Shown piece after piece: positions 1 to 8,020 of a DNA stretch of 9,221 nucleotides (within the stretch, counting starts at the first letter, position 1; each line of letters starts with the position of its first letter). The stretch lies in assembly GCA_021782675.1 (NCBI GenBank), contig JAJXUS010000014.1, forward strand, positions 3,673 through 12,893. The letters run 5' to 3'. The notes beneath the pieces are model-generated. The model worked only from the letters and a program-made list of their open reading frames with translations. It had not been told where the DNA came from and made no database searches. The stretch is from Acidobacteriota bacterium (GTDB lineage: Bacteria; Acidobacteriota; Terriglobia; Terriglobales; Acidobacteriaceae). The position numbers and the translations under genes were made by a program.

Positions 1-614
1 TCGTGTCGAAATGCGACTCGAACTTGACGCAGCAGCATTGCGGGCCTAGTACGACGCGGCCCTGCATCTGCAAGAATGGGGCGACGCACGCGATGCTTGG
101 CCGCGACCAGATCAAGATTTCGGCAAACCGGCCCGTCCGTCATCGCCACGATGGCGTCGGCTCCGTTCATCGCTTCGTATGGATCGTCCGACCAACTGAA
201 TCGTGGATGAGACAACACCGTCACCGCGTGCGCTTTGACCTGCGCGTCATACGCAACAACGGTACATCCTGCGTCGAGAATGCGCTGGGCCATGTATAAC
301 GCCGAGCTGTCGATGCTACCGGCCGGCTGCCGGTCAGCGGACAGCCCGAGCATGGCAATGCGCTTCCCTCGCAGTGTCCGGACCATCGCGCGAAGGTTCA
401 GGAAGAAATTCTCCATCAACGCGGAAGTATCGGTTCCACCTTGGTAACAATGCCGCCCGAGCCCTTGTTGCTGACGATCGCCGGAAGATGTCCAACTGCC
501 AATCATTGTTGCGTCCGCCTCGCTGATTCTTTCAACAACCGCCCGAACAACCCCGAGATCTCCGGGCGAGCCGGGGACTGCCAAAGGATGGTCTGCAGGT
601 TTCTTTCTCTGCAT
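1..614 (-). pseudogene. Degenerate UDP-glucose/GDP-mannose dehydrogenase-like fragment (C-terminal domain), truncated by window edge
   Basis: The minus strand is open from 683 to the left edge; the first ATG is at 614 and a second at 416, neither with a convincing ribosome binding site. From the 416 ATG the translation contains GKRIAMLGL (342-368), then a helix and VVAYDAQV, then ADAIVAMTDGPVCRNLDL and RRPILADAG. This is the order of motifs in the C-terminal sugar-nucleotide-binding domain of UDP-glucose 6-dehydrogenases, which oxidise UDP-glucose to UDP-glucuronate in the cytoplasm. The usual motif after GL, of the type AFKPNTDDIRESPAL, aligns without gaps to SADRQPAGSIDSSAL, so the Lys, Asp-Asp and Arg are gone. 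A Cys motif (GRHCYQGGTDTSAL, 417-458) vaguely recalls GGSCFPKDxxAL but sits far too close to the C-terminal domain. There is no NAD-binding domain upstream, only dnaE. I infer a decayed remnant; an intact divergent short paralogue is possible. The family call is moderate and the exact boundaries are poor. Confidence 0.5.
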
Positions 615-788
615 GGATGCCGTGCGAGCGATCGCAGGTTGCCGGAGCGATGTGGAAAACAGGGACACTGCTCGAAGGAATTTTCAACGCGCTTTTTAAG
701 GGACTCGATTCGCCGCGCGTTGTCGCGATCGAGCGCCGCGTCCATACGTGAGCGCATCCTCCAATGAGTGGTAATTATGTCTGGAAGA

Positions 789-802
789 CACAGCCGGCTG
801 TG
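789..802. repeat. 14-bp perfect palindrome just downstream of dnaE
   Basis: CACAGCCGGCTGTG reads the same on both strands and lies 15 nt past the dnaE stop. In RNA it could form a 5-bp stem with a CCGG loop. On the dnaE strand it is followed by TCTTCC, not by a run of U, so it is a poor match to an intrinsic terminator. It may be a weak transcript end, a protein site, or chance. Confidence 0.3.
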
Positions 803-816
803 CGGCAACCGGTTCC

Positions 817-3800
817 CTACTGGATGATGCGCACGGCTCCGGCACCTACAAGACCTTCCACGCTCTCGACAAACGCGCGATCTGCCGCGACGCCCACTCC
901 CTCCGGCTCCATTACGACGAGGAACTCATCCTGCTGTTCAAAATCGAGCAGCAGCTTGCCATTGCCCGGTGCGCTGACGATCAGCGCATGCAGCTTTTCG
1001 AGCGCCGTCTCCGTGGCGCGATCCAGCGGAATGCGAATGCGCATGCTGGCCGGCAGCTTCACCTTCACATCTTCTAGCGCAGTGATGCTGGTGACTGCCA
1101 GCTTGGGGGCGGCATCTTCCTCCCCGCGCAGGATGCCGCGCGCGACCACGGGCACATCGATCGCCAACTGCGCATGCAGCTTCTTGTACGCATCGGGAAA
1201 GCAGATGATGTCGATCCTTCCGGTCAGGTCTTCCAGCGCGGCCTGCGCGTATTGATCGCCCTTTCTCGACTTGGAGACACGAAGCCCGGTGATGATGCCG
1301 GCAATCGAAATCTCATGCTCGGCCTGCTGGTCGCGCCGGCCCATGGTTACAGGCGGCGTCATCTCAAGCGCGGTCTGCGTATCCACCAGGCCGGGCAGGT
1401 TTCGCAGCTTCTCCGAATACTTGCCCAGTGGATGGCCCGAGATGTAGAAGCCCAGCACATCTTTCTCGCGCTGCAGGCGTTCGATCTCGTCCCAGTCCGG
1501 CGCGGAGGGCAGTGGCTCCGGTCCAGCTGCCGCTGCCCGCGGCGCATCTTCAAAGATTCCAAACAGTCCGTGCTGGCCAGCGATCGAGTCGCGATGCGCC
1601 TTCTGCGCCCGCTCCATCGCCTTGTCAATGGCGGCGATCATCGCCGGACGGCTTCCCAGAAAATCGAGCGCGCCTGCATAGATCAGCGACTCAAGCACGC
1701 GCTTATTCATGACGCGCAGATCGATCAGCTCGCAGAACTCCCAGAAGGAACGGAACGTGCGGCCCTCCTTCTCCAGGGTTTCCCGCACCTGCAGAATGTT
1801 CTCAATCGCGTTGCGGCCCACGTTCTTCACACCGGAGAGCCCGAAGCGAATCGCGTCATTGGACGGCGTAAAGCCCGCGCCGCTGGAGCGCACGTCTGGC
1901 GGCTCCACGGCAATGCCCATCTCGCGGCATTCCTTGATGTACTTCACGACATTGTCCGGCTTGCTGACTTCAGAGGTCAGCAGCGCGGCCATAAATTCTC
2001 GCGCGTAATGCGTCTTCAGGTACGCCGTGTGGTACGCCAGCAGCGCATAGGCGGCGGAGTGCGACTTATTGAAGCCGTATCCCGCAAACTGCTCCATCAG
2101 ATCGAAGATCTGCTCAACCGTCTTCTGCGGATATTTTTTCTCAACGGCGCCGCGCACAAAGCGATCCCGCTGCTTCGCCATCTCCTCGGGATTTTTCTTT
2201 CCCATGGCGCGGCGCAGCAGGTCGGCTTCGCCCAGCGAGTACCCGGCGAGCACGTTGGCGATCTGCATCACCTGCTCCTGGTACACGATGACGCCGAGCG
2301 TCTCCTTCAGCAGCGCTTCCAGTTCGGGTAGCGCATATTCGACAGGCTTGCGGCCCCATTTGCGATCGATAAAGTCATCGATCATTCCCCCCTGGATGGG
2401 GCCGGGGCGATAGAGCGCATTGAGCGCCGTCAGATCCGCAACCGTCTCGGGCTTGTAGCGGCGCAGCACATCGCGCATGCCGCCCGACTCAAACTGAAAC
2501 ACGCCGGAGGTCAACGCCCGATGAAACACCTGCTGGTAGGTCTGCTTGTCATCGAGCGGGATCGTTTCCATGTTCAGCGTAATGCCGCGCGTCCGCCGGA
2601 TGAGCTGCAGCGTGTCGTGAATCACGGTCAACGTCGTCAGCCCGAGAAAGTCCATCTTCAGCAGGCCGATCTTCTCCACCGCTTTCATGTCATACGCGGT
2701 GACAATTTCGTCATTCTTGTTGCGGTTCAGCGGAACCAGATTGATGAGCGGCTCCGGCGCAATCACCACGCCCGCCGCGTGCACGCCAGCGCCGCGCGCC
2801 AGACCCTCCAGCCGCCGCGCAATGTCGATCACTTCGCGGACCTGCGGATCGTTCTCGTAGGCCTGCTGGAGCGGATCGGACTCCTTCAGCGCCTGGTCGA
2901 TGGTGACGCCGATGGTGGCAGGGATCAGCTTGGCGATCTTATCGACTTCGCCATACGGCATGGCCAGCGCGCGGCCCACATCCTTGATCGCCGCTTTGGC
3001 CGCCATGGTGTTGAATGTGATGATCTGGGCAACCTGCTCCCTCCCATACTTCTGCGTGACGTAGTCGATCACCTCGCCGCGGCGATTCATGCAGAAGTCG
3101 ATATCGATATCCGGCATCGAGACGCGCTCCGGATTCAGAAAGCGCTCAAACAGCAGCTCCCCCTGTAGAGGATCGACGTCGGTGATGCCCATGACGTAGG
3201 ACACCAGAGATCCCGCAGCCGAGCCGCGGCCCGGACCGACGGGGATATCCTGCTCGCGCGCATGCCGGATAAAGTCCCACACGATCAGAAAATATCCGGC
3301 GTACTGCATCTGCCGGATGCAGTCGAGTTCGCGCTGCAACCGCTGCTGGTACTCGTCCTCCGTATGCCGCAGCTGTCCGCTTTGGCGCAGGTGCAGGATG
3401 GAGGTCTCCAGCCGTCGGCGAAGCCCCTCGCGGCAGACCTTCTCAAAGTAGCTGTCGATCGTAAAGCCGGCGGGAACGTCGAACTGCGGAAAAGCGTTCT
3501 CGACCTTCTTCAGCTTCACCTTGCACCGCTCCGCAAACTGCATGGTGCGCGACACCACCTGCGGCGCATGCGGAAAGATGCGCATCATCTCTTCCGCCGA
3601 CTTTACATAGAACTGGTCGCCGTCGAAGCGAAACCGATCTTTGTCGTGAATGGTACGGCCGGTCTGCACGCACAGCAGCACGTCATGGGCATGCGCGTCG
3701 CCGTGGCCAATATAGTGGCTATCATTGGTCGCCACCAATGGAATATCGAGATCCTTTTCCAGCCGGAACAAATCCTCATGGATCTTCTTCTCAAGCTCCA

Positions 3801-4335
3801 GGCCCTGGTCCTGAATCTCCAGGAAGAAATTTCCGCGGCCGAAAATCTCTTCATCCCCCTTGGCGCCGGCGCGCGCGGCAGCGTAGTTGCCCTGCATCAG
3901 GTTTTCGCACAGTTCGCCGGCCAGGCATCCGGAAAAACCGATGAGACCCCTGGCATTCTCGGCCAGAAATTTTTTGCTGATGCGCGGCTTGCGATAAAAG
4001 CCGTGGAGCGAGGCCTCCGACGTAATGCGGACCAGGTTGCGATAGCCCTCTTCGTTCTCGGCGACCACCAGCAGGTGGTTGTACTCGTCGCCCTGCGGGT
4101 CGGCGCGATGATCTTCTTTTTTGCAGACGTACAATTCGCAGCCCAGAATCGGGTTAATGTCATACTTCTTGGCCGCGTCCATAAAATGCACGGCCCCGTG
4201 AATGTTCCCGTGGTCGGTCATCGCCACCGCGGTCTGCCCCATTTGCCTGACATGCTGCAGCAGTTTGTCAACATCGCACGCGCCGTCCAGCAGCGAGTAG
4301 TCGGTATGCAGATGAAGGTGGGTGAATTCCGCCAT
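817..4335 (-). CDS. dnaE: DNA polymerase III alpha subunit, replicative polymerase
   Basis: This 1172-residue protein is the polymerising subunit of the replisome and matches the usual DnaE length (about 1160). Domains in order: PHP domain, about 1-280, with HLHTDYSLLDG (His8, His10), TDHGN (Asp41, His42), SGCLAGELCE near 135-144 and ATNDSHY at 202-208; palm and fingers, about 290-800, with GPGRGSAAGSLVSYVMGITD (367-386), PDIDIDF with catalytic Asp411 and Asp413, KMDFLGL with Asp562, GVFQFESGGMR, LNALYRPGPI, GVIVYQEQVMQIA and GFNKSHSAAYALLAYHTAYL; helix-hairpin-helix region, about 810-890; clamp-binding motif QHGLF at 921-925; OB-fold, about 1008-1090, starting ISIAGIITGLRVSKS; then a C-terminal part in the tau-contacting position. 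The ATG at 4335 gives the standard N-terminus and has a weak GAAG-type ribosome binding site just upstream. The polymerase and PHP metal-ligand motifs I looked for are present. It is transcribed alone, divergently from the MFS gene. Identity is essentially certain from motif content. Confidence 0.98.
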   Translation of the reverse strand: MAEFTHLHLHTDYSLLDGACDVDKLLQHVRQMGQTAVAMTDHGNIHGAVHFMDAAKKYDINPILGCELYVCKKEDHRADPQGDEYNHLLVVAENEEGYRNLVRITSEASLHGFYRKPRISKKFLAENARGLIGFSGCLAGELCENLMQGNYAAARAGAKGDEEIFGRGNFFLEIQDQGLELEKKIHEDLFRLEKDLDIPLVATNDSHYIGHGDAHAHDVLLCVQTGRTIHDKDRFRFDGDQFYVKSAEEMMRIFPHAPQVVSRTMQFAERCKVKLKKVENAFPQFDVPAGFTIDSYFEKVCREGLRRRLETSILHLRQSGQLRHTEDEYQQRLQRELDCIRQMQYAGYFLIVWDFIRHAREQDIPVGPGRGSAAGSLVSYVMGITDVDPLQGELLFERFLNPERVSMPDIDIDFCMNRRGEVIDYVTQKYGREQVAQIITFNTMAAKAAIKDVGRALAMPYGEVDKIAKLIPATIGVTIDQALKESDPLQQAYENDPQVREVIDIARRLEGLARGAGVHAAGVVIAPEPLINLVPLNRNKNDEIVTAYDMKAVEKIGLLKMDFLGLTTLTVIHDTLQLIRRTRGITLNMETIPLDDKQTYQQVFHRALTSGVFQFESGGMRDVLRRYKPETVADLTALNALYRPGPIQGGMIDDFIDRKWGRKPVEYALPELEALLKETLGVIVYQEQVMQIANVLAGYSLGEADLLRRAMGKKNPEEMAKQRDRFVRGAVEKKYPQKTVEQIFDLMEQFAGYGFNKSHSAAYALLAYHTAYLKTHYAREFMAALLTSEVSKPDNVVKYIKECREMGIAVEPPDVRSSGAGFTPSNDAIRFGLSGVKNVGRNAIENILQVRETLEKEGRTFRSFWEFCELIDLRVMNKRVLESLIYAGALDFLGSRPAMIAAIDKAMERAQKAHRDSIAGQHGLFGIFEDAPRAAAAGPEPLPSAPDWDEIERLQREKDVLGFYISGHPLGKYSEKLRNLPGLVDTQTALEMTPPVTMGRRDQQAEHEISIAGIITGLRVSKSRKGDQYAQAALEDLTGRIDIICFPDAYKKLHAQLAIDVPVVARGILRGEEDAAPKLAVTSITALEDVKVKLPASMRIRIPLDRATETALEKLHALIVSAPGNGKLLLDFEQQDEFLVVMEPEGVGVAADRAFVESVEGLVGAGAVRIIQ

Positions 4336-4446
4336 GGGTTTCTTCGATTTTACCGGGCGCTGGCGGGCGGCATGACAGCGGTTCTACCTGCCTGCTGAGG
4401 AAATCGGGGTGGAAACTTTTTGCGAACGGCGGTCAACGCCATTCCG

Positions 4447-4477
4447 TTGCGCCATCCCGCAGACCCAAGCATCTAAT
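4447..4477 (+). promoter_or_regulatory. Possible sigma-70-like promoter for the MFS gene
   Basis: The 161-nt gap between the divergent dnaE and MFS starts must hold promoters for both. On the plus strand TTGCGC (4447-4452) and TCTAAT (4472-4477, five of six to TATAAT) are 19 nt apart. The -35 match is poor and the spacing is one or two bases long; transcription would start close to the ATG at 4497, leaving a short leader. This is a weak call based on sequence alone. Confidence 0.2.
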
Positions 4478-4496
4478 AGAGAGAATTTTTCGACGC

Positions 4497-5852
4497 ATGG
4501 TACGAACCCACCCCACACACCGGAAACAGCCGCGTGCGGCTGCGTCGCCGCGGAGCAGCGCTCCGGGCCTGCGCGCCGCCATCCGCGCTTTACGCCACCG
4601 CAACTTCCGGCTGTTTTTTGCCGGTCAGAGCGTTTCACTCATCGGCACCTGGATGACCCGGATTGCAACGGCGTGGCTGGTCTACCGGCTTAGCGGATCG
4701 GCCTGGCTGTTGGGCATTGTGGGCTTTGCCGGGCAAATTCCAACATTTCTGCTCGCGCCTATCGCAGGGGTCTGGGTAGACCGCCTCAACCGGCGCAGCG
4801 TGCTGGTGGTTACGCAGGTTTTGGCCATTGCGCAGTCCCTCGCGCTGGCCGCGTTGACGCTCGGCCATCGCATCACGATGTCGGAGATCGTCTTTTTAAG
4901 CGCCATGCAGGGCCTGATCAACGCCTTTGACATGCCGGGCCGTCAGGCGTTCATGGTGGAGATGGTGGAAGGCCGCGAAGACCTCGCCAACGCCATTGCG
5001 CTGAACTCATCGATGGTCAACATGGCGCGGCTGATCGGGCCGTCACTCGCCGGCCTTATCATCGCCGGCTTTGGCGAGGGCTATTGCTTCCTCATCGATG
5101 GCCTGAGTTATCTCGCGGTCATCGCCTCGCTGCTGATGATGCATGTGCACGCGCGCAAGCTCCCGGCCATGGAGACGCCCATGATGGAGCGACTGCGTGA
5201 AGGATGGGAGTACGTCTCCGGATTTGCTCCGGTGCGGACCATTCTGCTGCTGTTCGCCCTCATCAGCCTGATGGGAATGCCCTTTACAGTGCTCATGCCA
5301 ATCTTTGCGGCCGAGGTACTCCACGGCGGAGCACATACGCTCGGCTTTCTGATGGGTGCGCTGGGCGCCGGAGCGCTGGCCGGAGCAGTGGTGCTGGCGA
5401 TGCGTGCATCTGTGCTTGGCCTGGGCCGCCTGATTGCAATAAGCTCGACGATTTTTGGCGCCGGGCTGGTCGCCTTCGCCTTCTCTCACATCCAATGGCT
5501 GTCGCTGCTGATTATGGTCGTGACCGGATATGGAATGATGCAGCAGATGGCCGCGAGCAACACCATCATCCAGACCGTGGTGCCGGAAGACAAGCGCGGG
5601 CGCGTGATGAGCTACTACACCATGGCGTTTGTCGGGATGGCTCCGTTTGGCAGCCTGCTGGCCGGCGCGCTGGCGCGCGCTGTCGGCGCGCCGCTGACGC
5701 TCGCGATTACCGGCGGATGCTGCGTGGCGGGAGCGGGGTGGTTCATGACACAGTTGCCCATGATCCGCGTTCACATCCGGCCCGTGTACCGCGAACTGGG
5801 AATCCTTCCGCCCGAAGTCGTGGCCGCCATCTCCGAAACGGCCACGCGGTAA
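4497..5852 (+). CDS. MFS transporter, EntS/MFS_3-type exporter
   Basis: This 451-residue inner-membrane protein is a proton-driven major facilitator of the subfamily that includes the enterobactin exporter EntS and the 'transmembrane secretion effector' family. A basic, Pro-rich cytoplasmic tail of about 35 residues precedes LRHRNFRLFFAGQSVSLIGT and TWMTRIATAWLVYRLSGSAW, the typical N-terminus of this group. The loop between helices 2 and 3 carries motif A as GVWVDRLNRR (91-100). QGLINAFDMPGRQAFMVEMV (138-157) and the second-half signature PEDKRGRVMSYYTMAFVGMA (363-382) are also family hallmarks. Hydrophobic segments cover nearly the whole protein, consistent with about 12 helices and a short central cytoplasmic loop near 220-240 (KLPAMETPMMERLREGWEYV). 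The ATG at 4497 has only a distant GAGAG as a ribosome binding site. No biosynthetic cluster adjoins, so the substrate cannot be named. It converges on the nucleotidyltransferase gene with 18 nt between the stop codons. Family assignment is firm; direction (export) is inferred from relatives. Confidence 0.9.
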   Translation: MVRTHPTHRKQPRAAASPRSSAPGLRAAIRALRHRNFRLFFAGQSVSLIGTWMTRIATAWLVYRLSGSAWLLGIVGFAGQIPTFLLAPIAGVWVDRLNRRSVLVVTQVLAIAQSLALAALTLGHRITMSEIVFLSAMQGLINAFDMPGRQAFMVEMVEGREDLANAIALNSSMVNMARLIGPSLAGLIIAGFGEGYCFLIDGLSYLAVIASLLMMHVHARKLPAMETPMMERLREGWEYVSGFAPVRTILLLFALISLMGMPFTVLMPIFAAEVLHGGAHTLGFLMGALGAGALAGAVVLAMRASVLGLGRLIAISSTIFGAGLVAFAFSHIQWLSLLIMVVTGYGMMQQMAASNTIIQTVVPEDKRGRVMSYYTMAFVGMAPFGSLLAGALARAVGAPLTLAITGGCCVAGAGWFMTQLPMIRVHIRPVYRELGILPPEVVAAISETATR

Positions 5853-5870
5853 GCGCGGCCGCCCGCAGCA

Positions 5871-7751
5871 TCAACGGCGCGATTTTGTCTTCGCGGATTT
5901 ACTTGCCGGCCTGGCGGCAACCTTCGCCGCTGGCTTAGCGGACTTTGGGGCAGCCTTTTTTGCCGGAGCGGCGGTTTTTGCCGGCGTCGCGGCGCGCCCC
6001 GGTTTTGCAGCGTGCTTCACGGGCGCTTTGGACGAGCCGGCTTTCGTTTTGCCCCCCTTTGGCTTCAATGGAGCCTTCGTCACGGCTTCCGGCTTCCGCT
6101 TGGCCGCGGCAGTGCTTTTGGCCGGGATAGCAGCCTTCTTTTCCGGCTTCGCGGCGGGTTTCGCGGGTTTTGCAGCCGGCCTGGCGGCCGCCTTTGCCGC
6201 TACAGGACGGGCTGCAGGCGCAGCCTTCAGCGGTGCTTTCGGCGCTTCTGCTGCCGCACCCTTCTTCGAAGGCTTTTCCGCGCTCTTAGGTGCAGTAGGC
6301 GTGGATGCAGCCGCCTTGTGCTCGGAGGCTGCGCCTGCCTCCTGCGCGGCAGCCAGCGGAACTCCCTCGGCTGCTGCTTCTTTCGCGGCTGCCTTCTTGC
6401 CCCGACCCTTGGCGCCGCGCGGTTCCACCACACGCTTCACGGCCCGGCTGCGGCGCACGGTTACGGCTGGCGGGGGCGCAGGGGGCGAGTAGGGTTCGGC
6501 CAGTTTGCGGATGGCAGCATCATCCGGCAGCTCGCCGTCCATAAAGGCGAACGTCAACTTATCCAGCAGCTCGTCATAGCCGGGAACGTCGGGCGTGATC
6601 CGCATCTCCTGCAGCAACGCGTTGGGTATTTTTTGACGCGCCTCCGGCCACTTGGCGAAGAAGCTCTCGAAGCGGTTCTGCACGGCAGCACTTTTTGTTG
6701 TGAAGAACAGCCAGAGCACGGCCTCTGGCTTCAGGGCGTGCAGCAGCTTCCAGAGCTGTGACGGCTTCGCGGCTTCCTTGGAGGTAATCTGCTGCAGGAC
6801 GTCCTTCGCCTCGTTATCCAGGCCCTCCGATTCCACAATCAGATCGTTGCGGACGAAGGCCTTTTTCAGCGTGGTGAGCTGAGCCTGCGTCAGCCTGGCG
6901 GTCAGCAGGCGGAACTGCGCCGCGGACGGGTCGGGGTGCAATCCGGCCATCAGCAACTGCACCAGCCGCTCATGCAGCTTTTCAATGCCAGCCAGATCGG
7001 CGGACTTGCTGTTCCATACGGGAGAGAGCTGCTCCATCCAGCCTTCTGCCTCCAGCGCCCGCATCACGGGCAGCGGATCTTCCTCGTAGGCGATCTCCTC
7101 CATCTCATACCCGCGCTGGGCCGCGGAGACGGCGGTGAAGACGCCCTCAGCCTTGGCACTTTCATAGCGGGTCCTGGTACGCTCCTCCAGCTCCCAGCCG
7201 GTACGCGTGGACAGGCGGATCGCCCGTACCATGCGAATGGGATCTTCCAGGAAGCCGTAGTTGCTGGCCAGGCGGAGTTGACGCGCGTGAATGTCGGCCG
7301 AACCATTGAGCGGATCGAGGAGAAGTCCCCACGAGCCTTCATTCAGGGAGAGCGCCATTGCATTGGCCGTAAAGTCGCGCCGATGCAGATCAGCCAGGAT
7401 GGTGGCCGGCCGATACTCCGGCTTGCCTGGCTTCGGAAACGACTCGGTGCGGGCGGCGGAGACTTCCACCCGTGCCTGGCGGCCATAGCGCAGATAGACG
7501 GTCTGGGAGGGCTCATGCTGCCCGGTAATCGTGAAGCCGGCCTTCTCCAGCTCCTTGCGGAACTTGAGCGGGTTGGCGCCGACCGTAATGTCCAGGTCGC
7601 GCACGGAGGCCCCGCTGATAATGTCGCGGACCGCTCCGCCCGCCAAAAATACCGTTGTCCCTTTGGCGCGGGCCAGTTCTGTGATCGCGTTGAGCGCCTG
7701 CTTCTGCACTGGCGTCAGCTTGGATTCAAGCAGTTGGATATAATCAGGCAT
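5871..7751 (-). CDS. tRNA CCA-adding enzyme / poly(A) polymerase family nucleotidyltransferase with long basic tail
   Basis: This 626-residue protein is a class II nucleotidyltransferase, which adds CCA or A residues to RNA 3' ends. The catalytic head has FLAGGAVRDIISG (35-47), the metal-binding DxD in RDLDITVG (Asp52, Asp54), RRDFTANAMALS (124-135), DPLNG (146-150) and the nucleotide-selecting EDPIRMVRAIRL (169-180). Residues about 200-425 are helical, ending in GYDELLDKLTFAFMDGELPD (391-410), which resembles the C-terminal helix of CCA enzymes more than PcnB; I therefore favour CCA addition but cannot exclude polyadenylation. About 190 further residues (436-626) are almost only Ala, Lys, Pro, Ser, Thr and Arg, without hydrophobic clusters, so disordered and strongly basic; this is not part of the normal family fold. 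The ATG at 7751 has GAGGGG 9 nt upstream (7761-7766), a good ribosome binding site. It is divergent from the small protein gene on its right. Family certain, precise activity likely. Confidence 0.85.
   Translation of the reverse strand: MPDYIQLLESKLTPVQKQALNAITELARAKGTTVFLAGGAVRDIISGASVRDLDITVGANPLKFRKELEKAGFTITGQHEPSQTVYLRYGRQARVEVSAARTESFPKPGKPEYRPATILADLHRRDFTANAMALSLNEGSWGLLLDPLNGSADIHARQLRLASNYGFLEDPIRMVRAIRLSTRTGWELEERTRTRYESAKAEGVFTAVSAAQRGYEMEEIAYEEDPLPVMRALEAEGWMEQLSPVWNSKSADLAGIEKLHERLVQLLMAGLHPDPSAAQFRLLTARLTQAQLTTLKKAFVRNDLIVESEGLDNEAKDVLQQITSKEAAKPSQLWKLLHALKPEAVLWLFFTTKSAAVQNRFESFFAKWPEARQKIPNALLQEMRITPDVPGYDELLDKLTFAFMDGELPDDAAIRKLAEPYSPPAPPPAVTVRRSRAVKRVVEPRGAKGRGKKAAAKEAAAEGVPLAAAQEAGAASEHKAAASTPTAPKSAEKPSKKGAAAEAPKAPLKAAPAARPVAAKAAARPAAKPAKPAAKPEKKAAIPAKSTAAAKRKPEAVTKAPLKPKGGKTKAGSSKAPVKHAAKPGRAATPAKTAAPAKKAAPKSAKPAAKVAARPASKSAKTKSRR
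5874..6449 (-). other. Low-complexity Ala/Lys/Pro-rich tail coding segment of the nucleotidyltransferase
   Basis: This stretch encodes residues 435-626 of the nucleotidyltransferase. It contains repeated short units such as PAAKPAKPAAKPEKKAA and PAKTAAPAKKAAPKSAK, resembling histone H1-like and mycobacterial HupB-type tails, which bind nucleic acid through charge. The units are not exact tandem repeats at DNA level; codons vary, which suggests an old, selected composition rather than a recent expansion. The stop is a TGA at 5871-5873 after a terminal KTKSRR. The role is inferred: retention on tRNA or other RNA, or nucleoid contact. Confidence 0.85.
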
Positions 7752-7860
7752 GCCCTGCTGCCCCTCTGTTTAACGGCCGCGGCAGGCGGTCGCTAAGCTC
7801 CCTGTTTTCATTAAGATGTGAGCCGTGTTGCCGGGCACACAAAGCCCAATGATATCACAT

Positions 7861-7878
7861 CGGCGGATACATCCGCCG
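7861..7878. repeat. Short inverted repeat in the divergent intergenic region
   Basis: CGGCGGAT-AC-ATCCGCCG is an exact inverted repeat of 8 bp arms with a 2-nt centre; as RNA it would be a 7-bp GC-rich stem with a TACA loop. It lies about 110 nt upstream of the nucleotidyltransferase ATG and about 140 nt upstream of the small protein gene, where an operator or leader hairpin could sit. No U-run follows on either strand, so it is not a typical terminator. Its function is unknown. Confidence 0.45.
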
Positions 7879-8020
7879 CCGCTTCGTTCCGTTCGCGCGT
7901 CCGTGCGACAATCCTGGCTGACACCCTGGGCAATCTTCTCTGGAGCCGCCTCTGCAGCCGCCACCCATACAATCCGGATCGGGCCGAAAAAAAGTCCTGG
8001 TTCGCAAATTCAGCCGGGAC

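Noticed and set aside
1174..2331. A 385-codon plus-strand open frame opposite dnaE
   Set aside because: It lies wholly antisense to an unmistakable dnaE, has an Arg/His/Leu-rich shadow composition and no recognisable domain; GC-rich genes commonly leave the opposite strand open.
4347..4352. TAAAAT on the minus strand just upstream of dnaE as a -10 box
   Set aside because: It is only about 11 nt from the ATG, overlaps the ribosome-binding area, and has no acceptable -35 element at the right distance.
3262..4398. A 378-codon plus-strand open frame, and a 215-codon one at 2521-3168, opposite dnaE
   Set aside because: Same reason: antisense shadows of the PHP and polymerase regions with no motifs of their own.
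5043..5774. A 243-codon minus-strand open frame opposite the MFS gene, and a 244-codon plus frame at 5204-5938
   Set aside because: Composition is His/Gln/Arg-rich and without domain signals, while the MFS frame explains the region completely.
6028..6492. Alanine/glycine/phenylalanine-rich plus-strand open frame
   Set aside because: It is the reverse image of the Ala/Lys/Pro tail codons (GCx becomes xGC, AAG becomes CTT), not an independent membrane-like protein.
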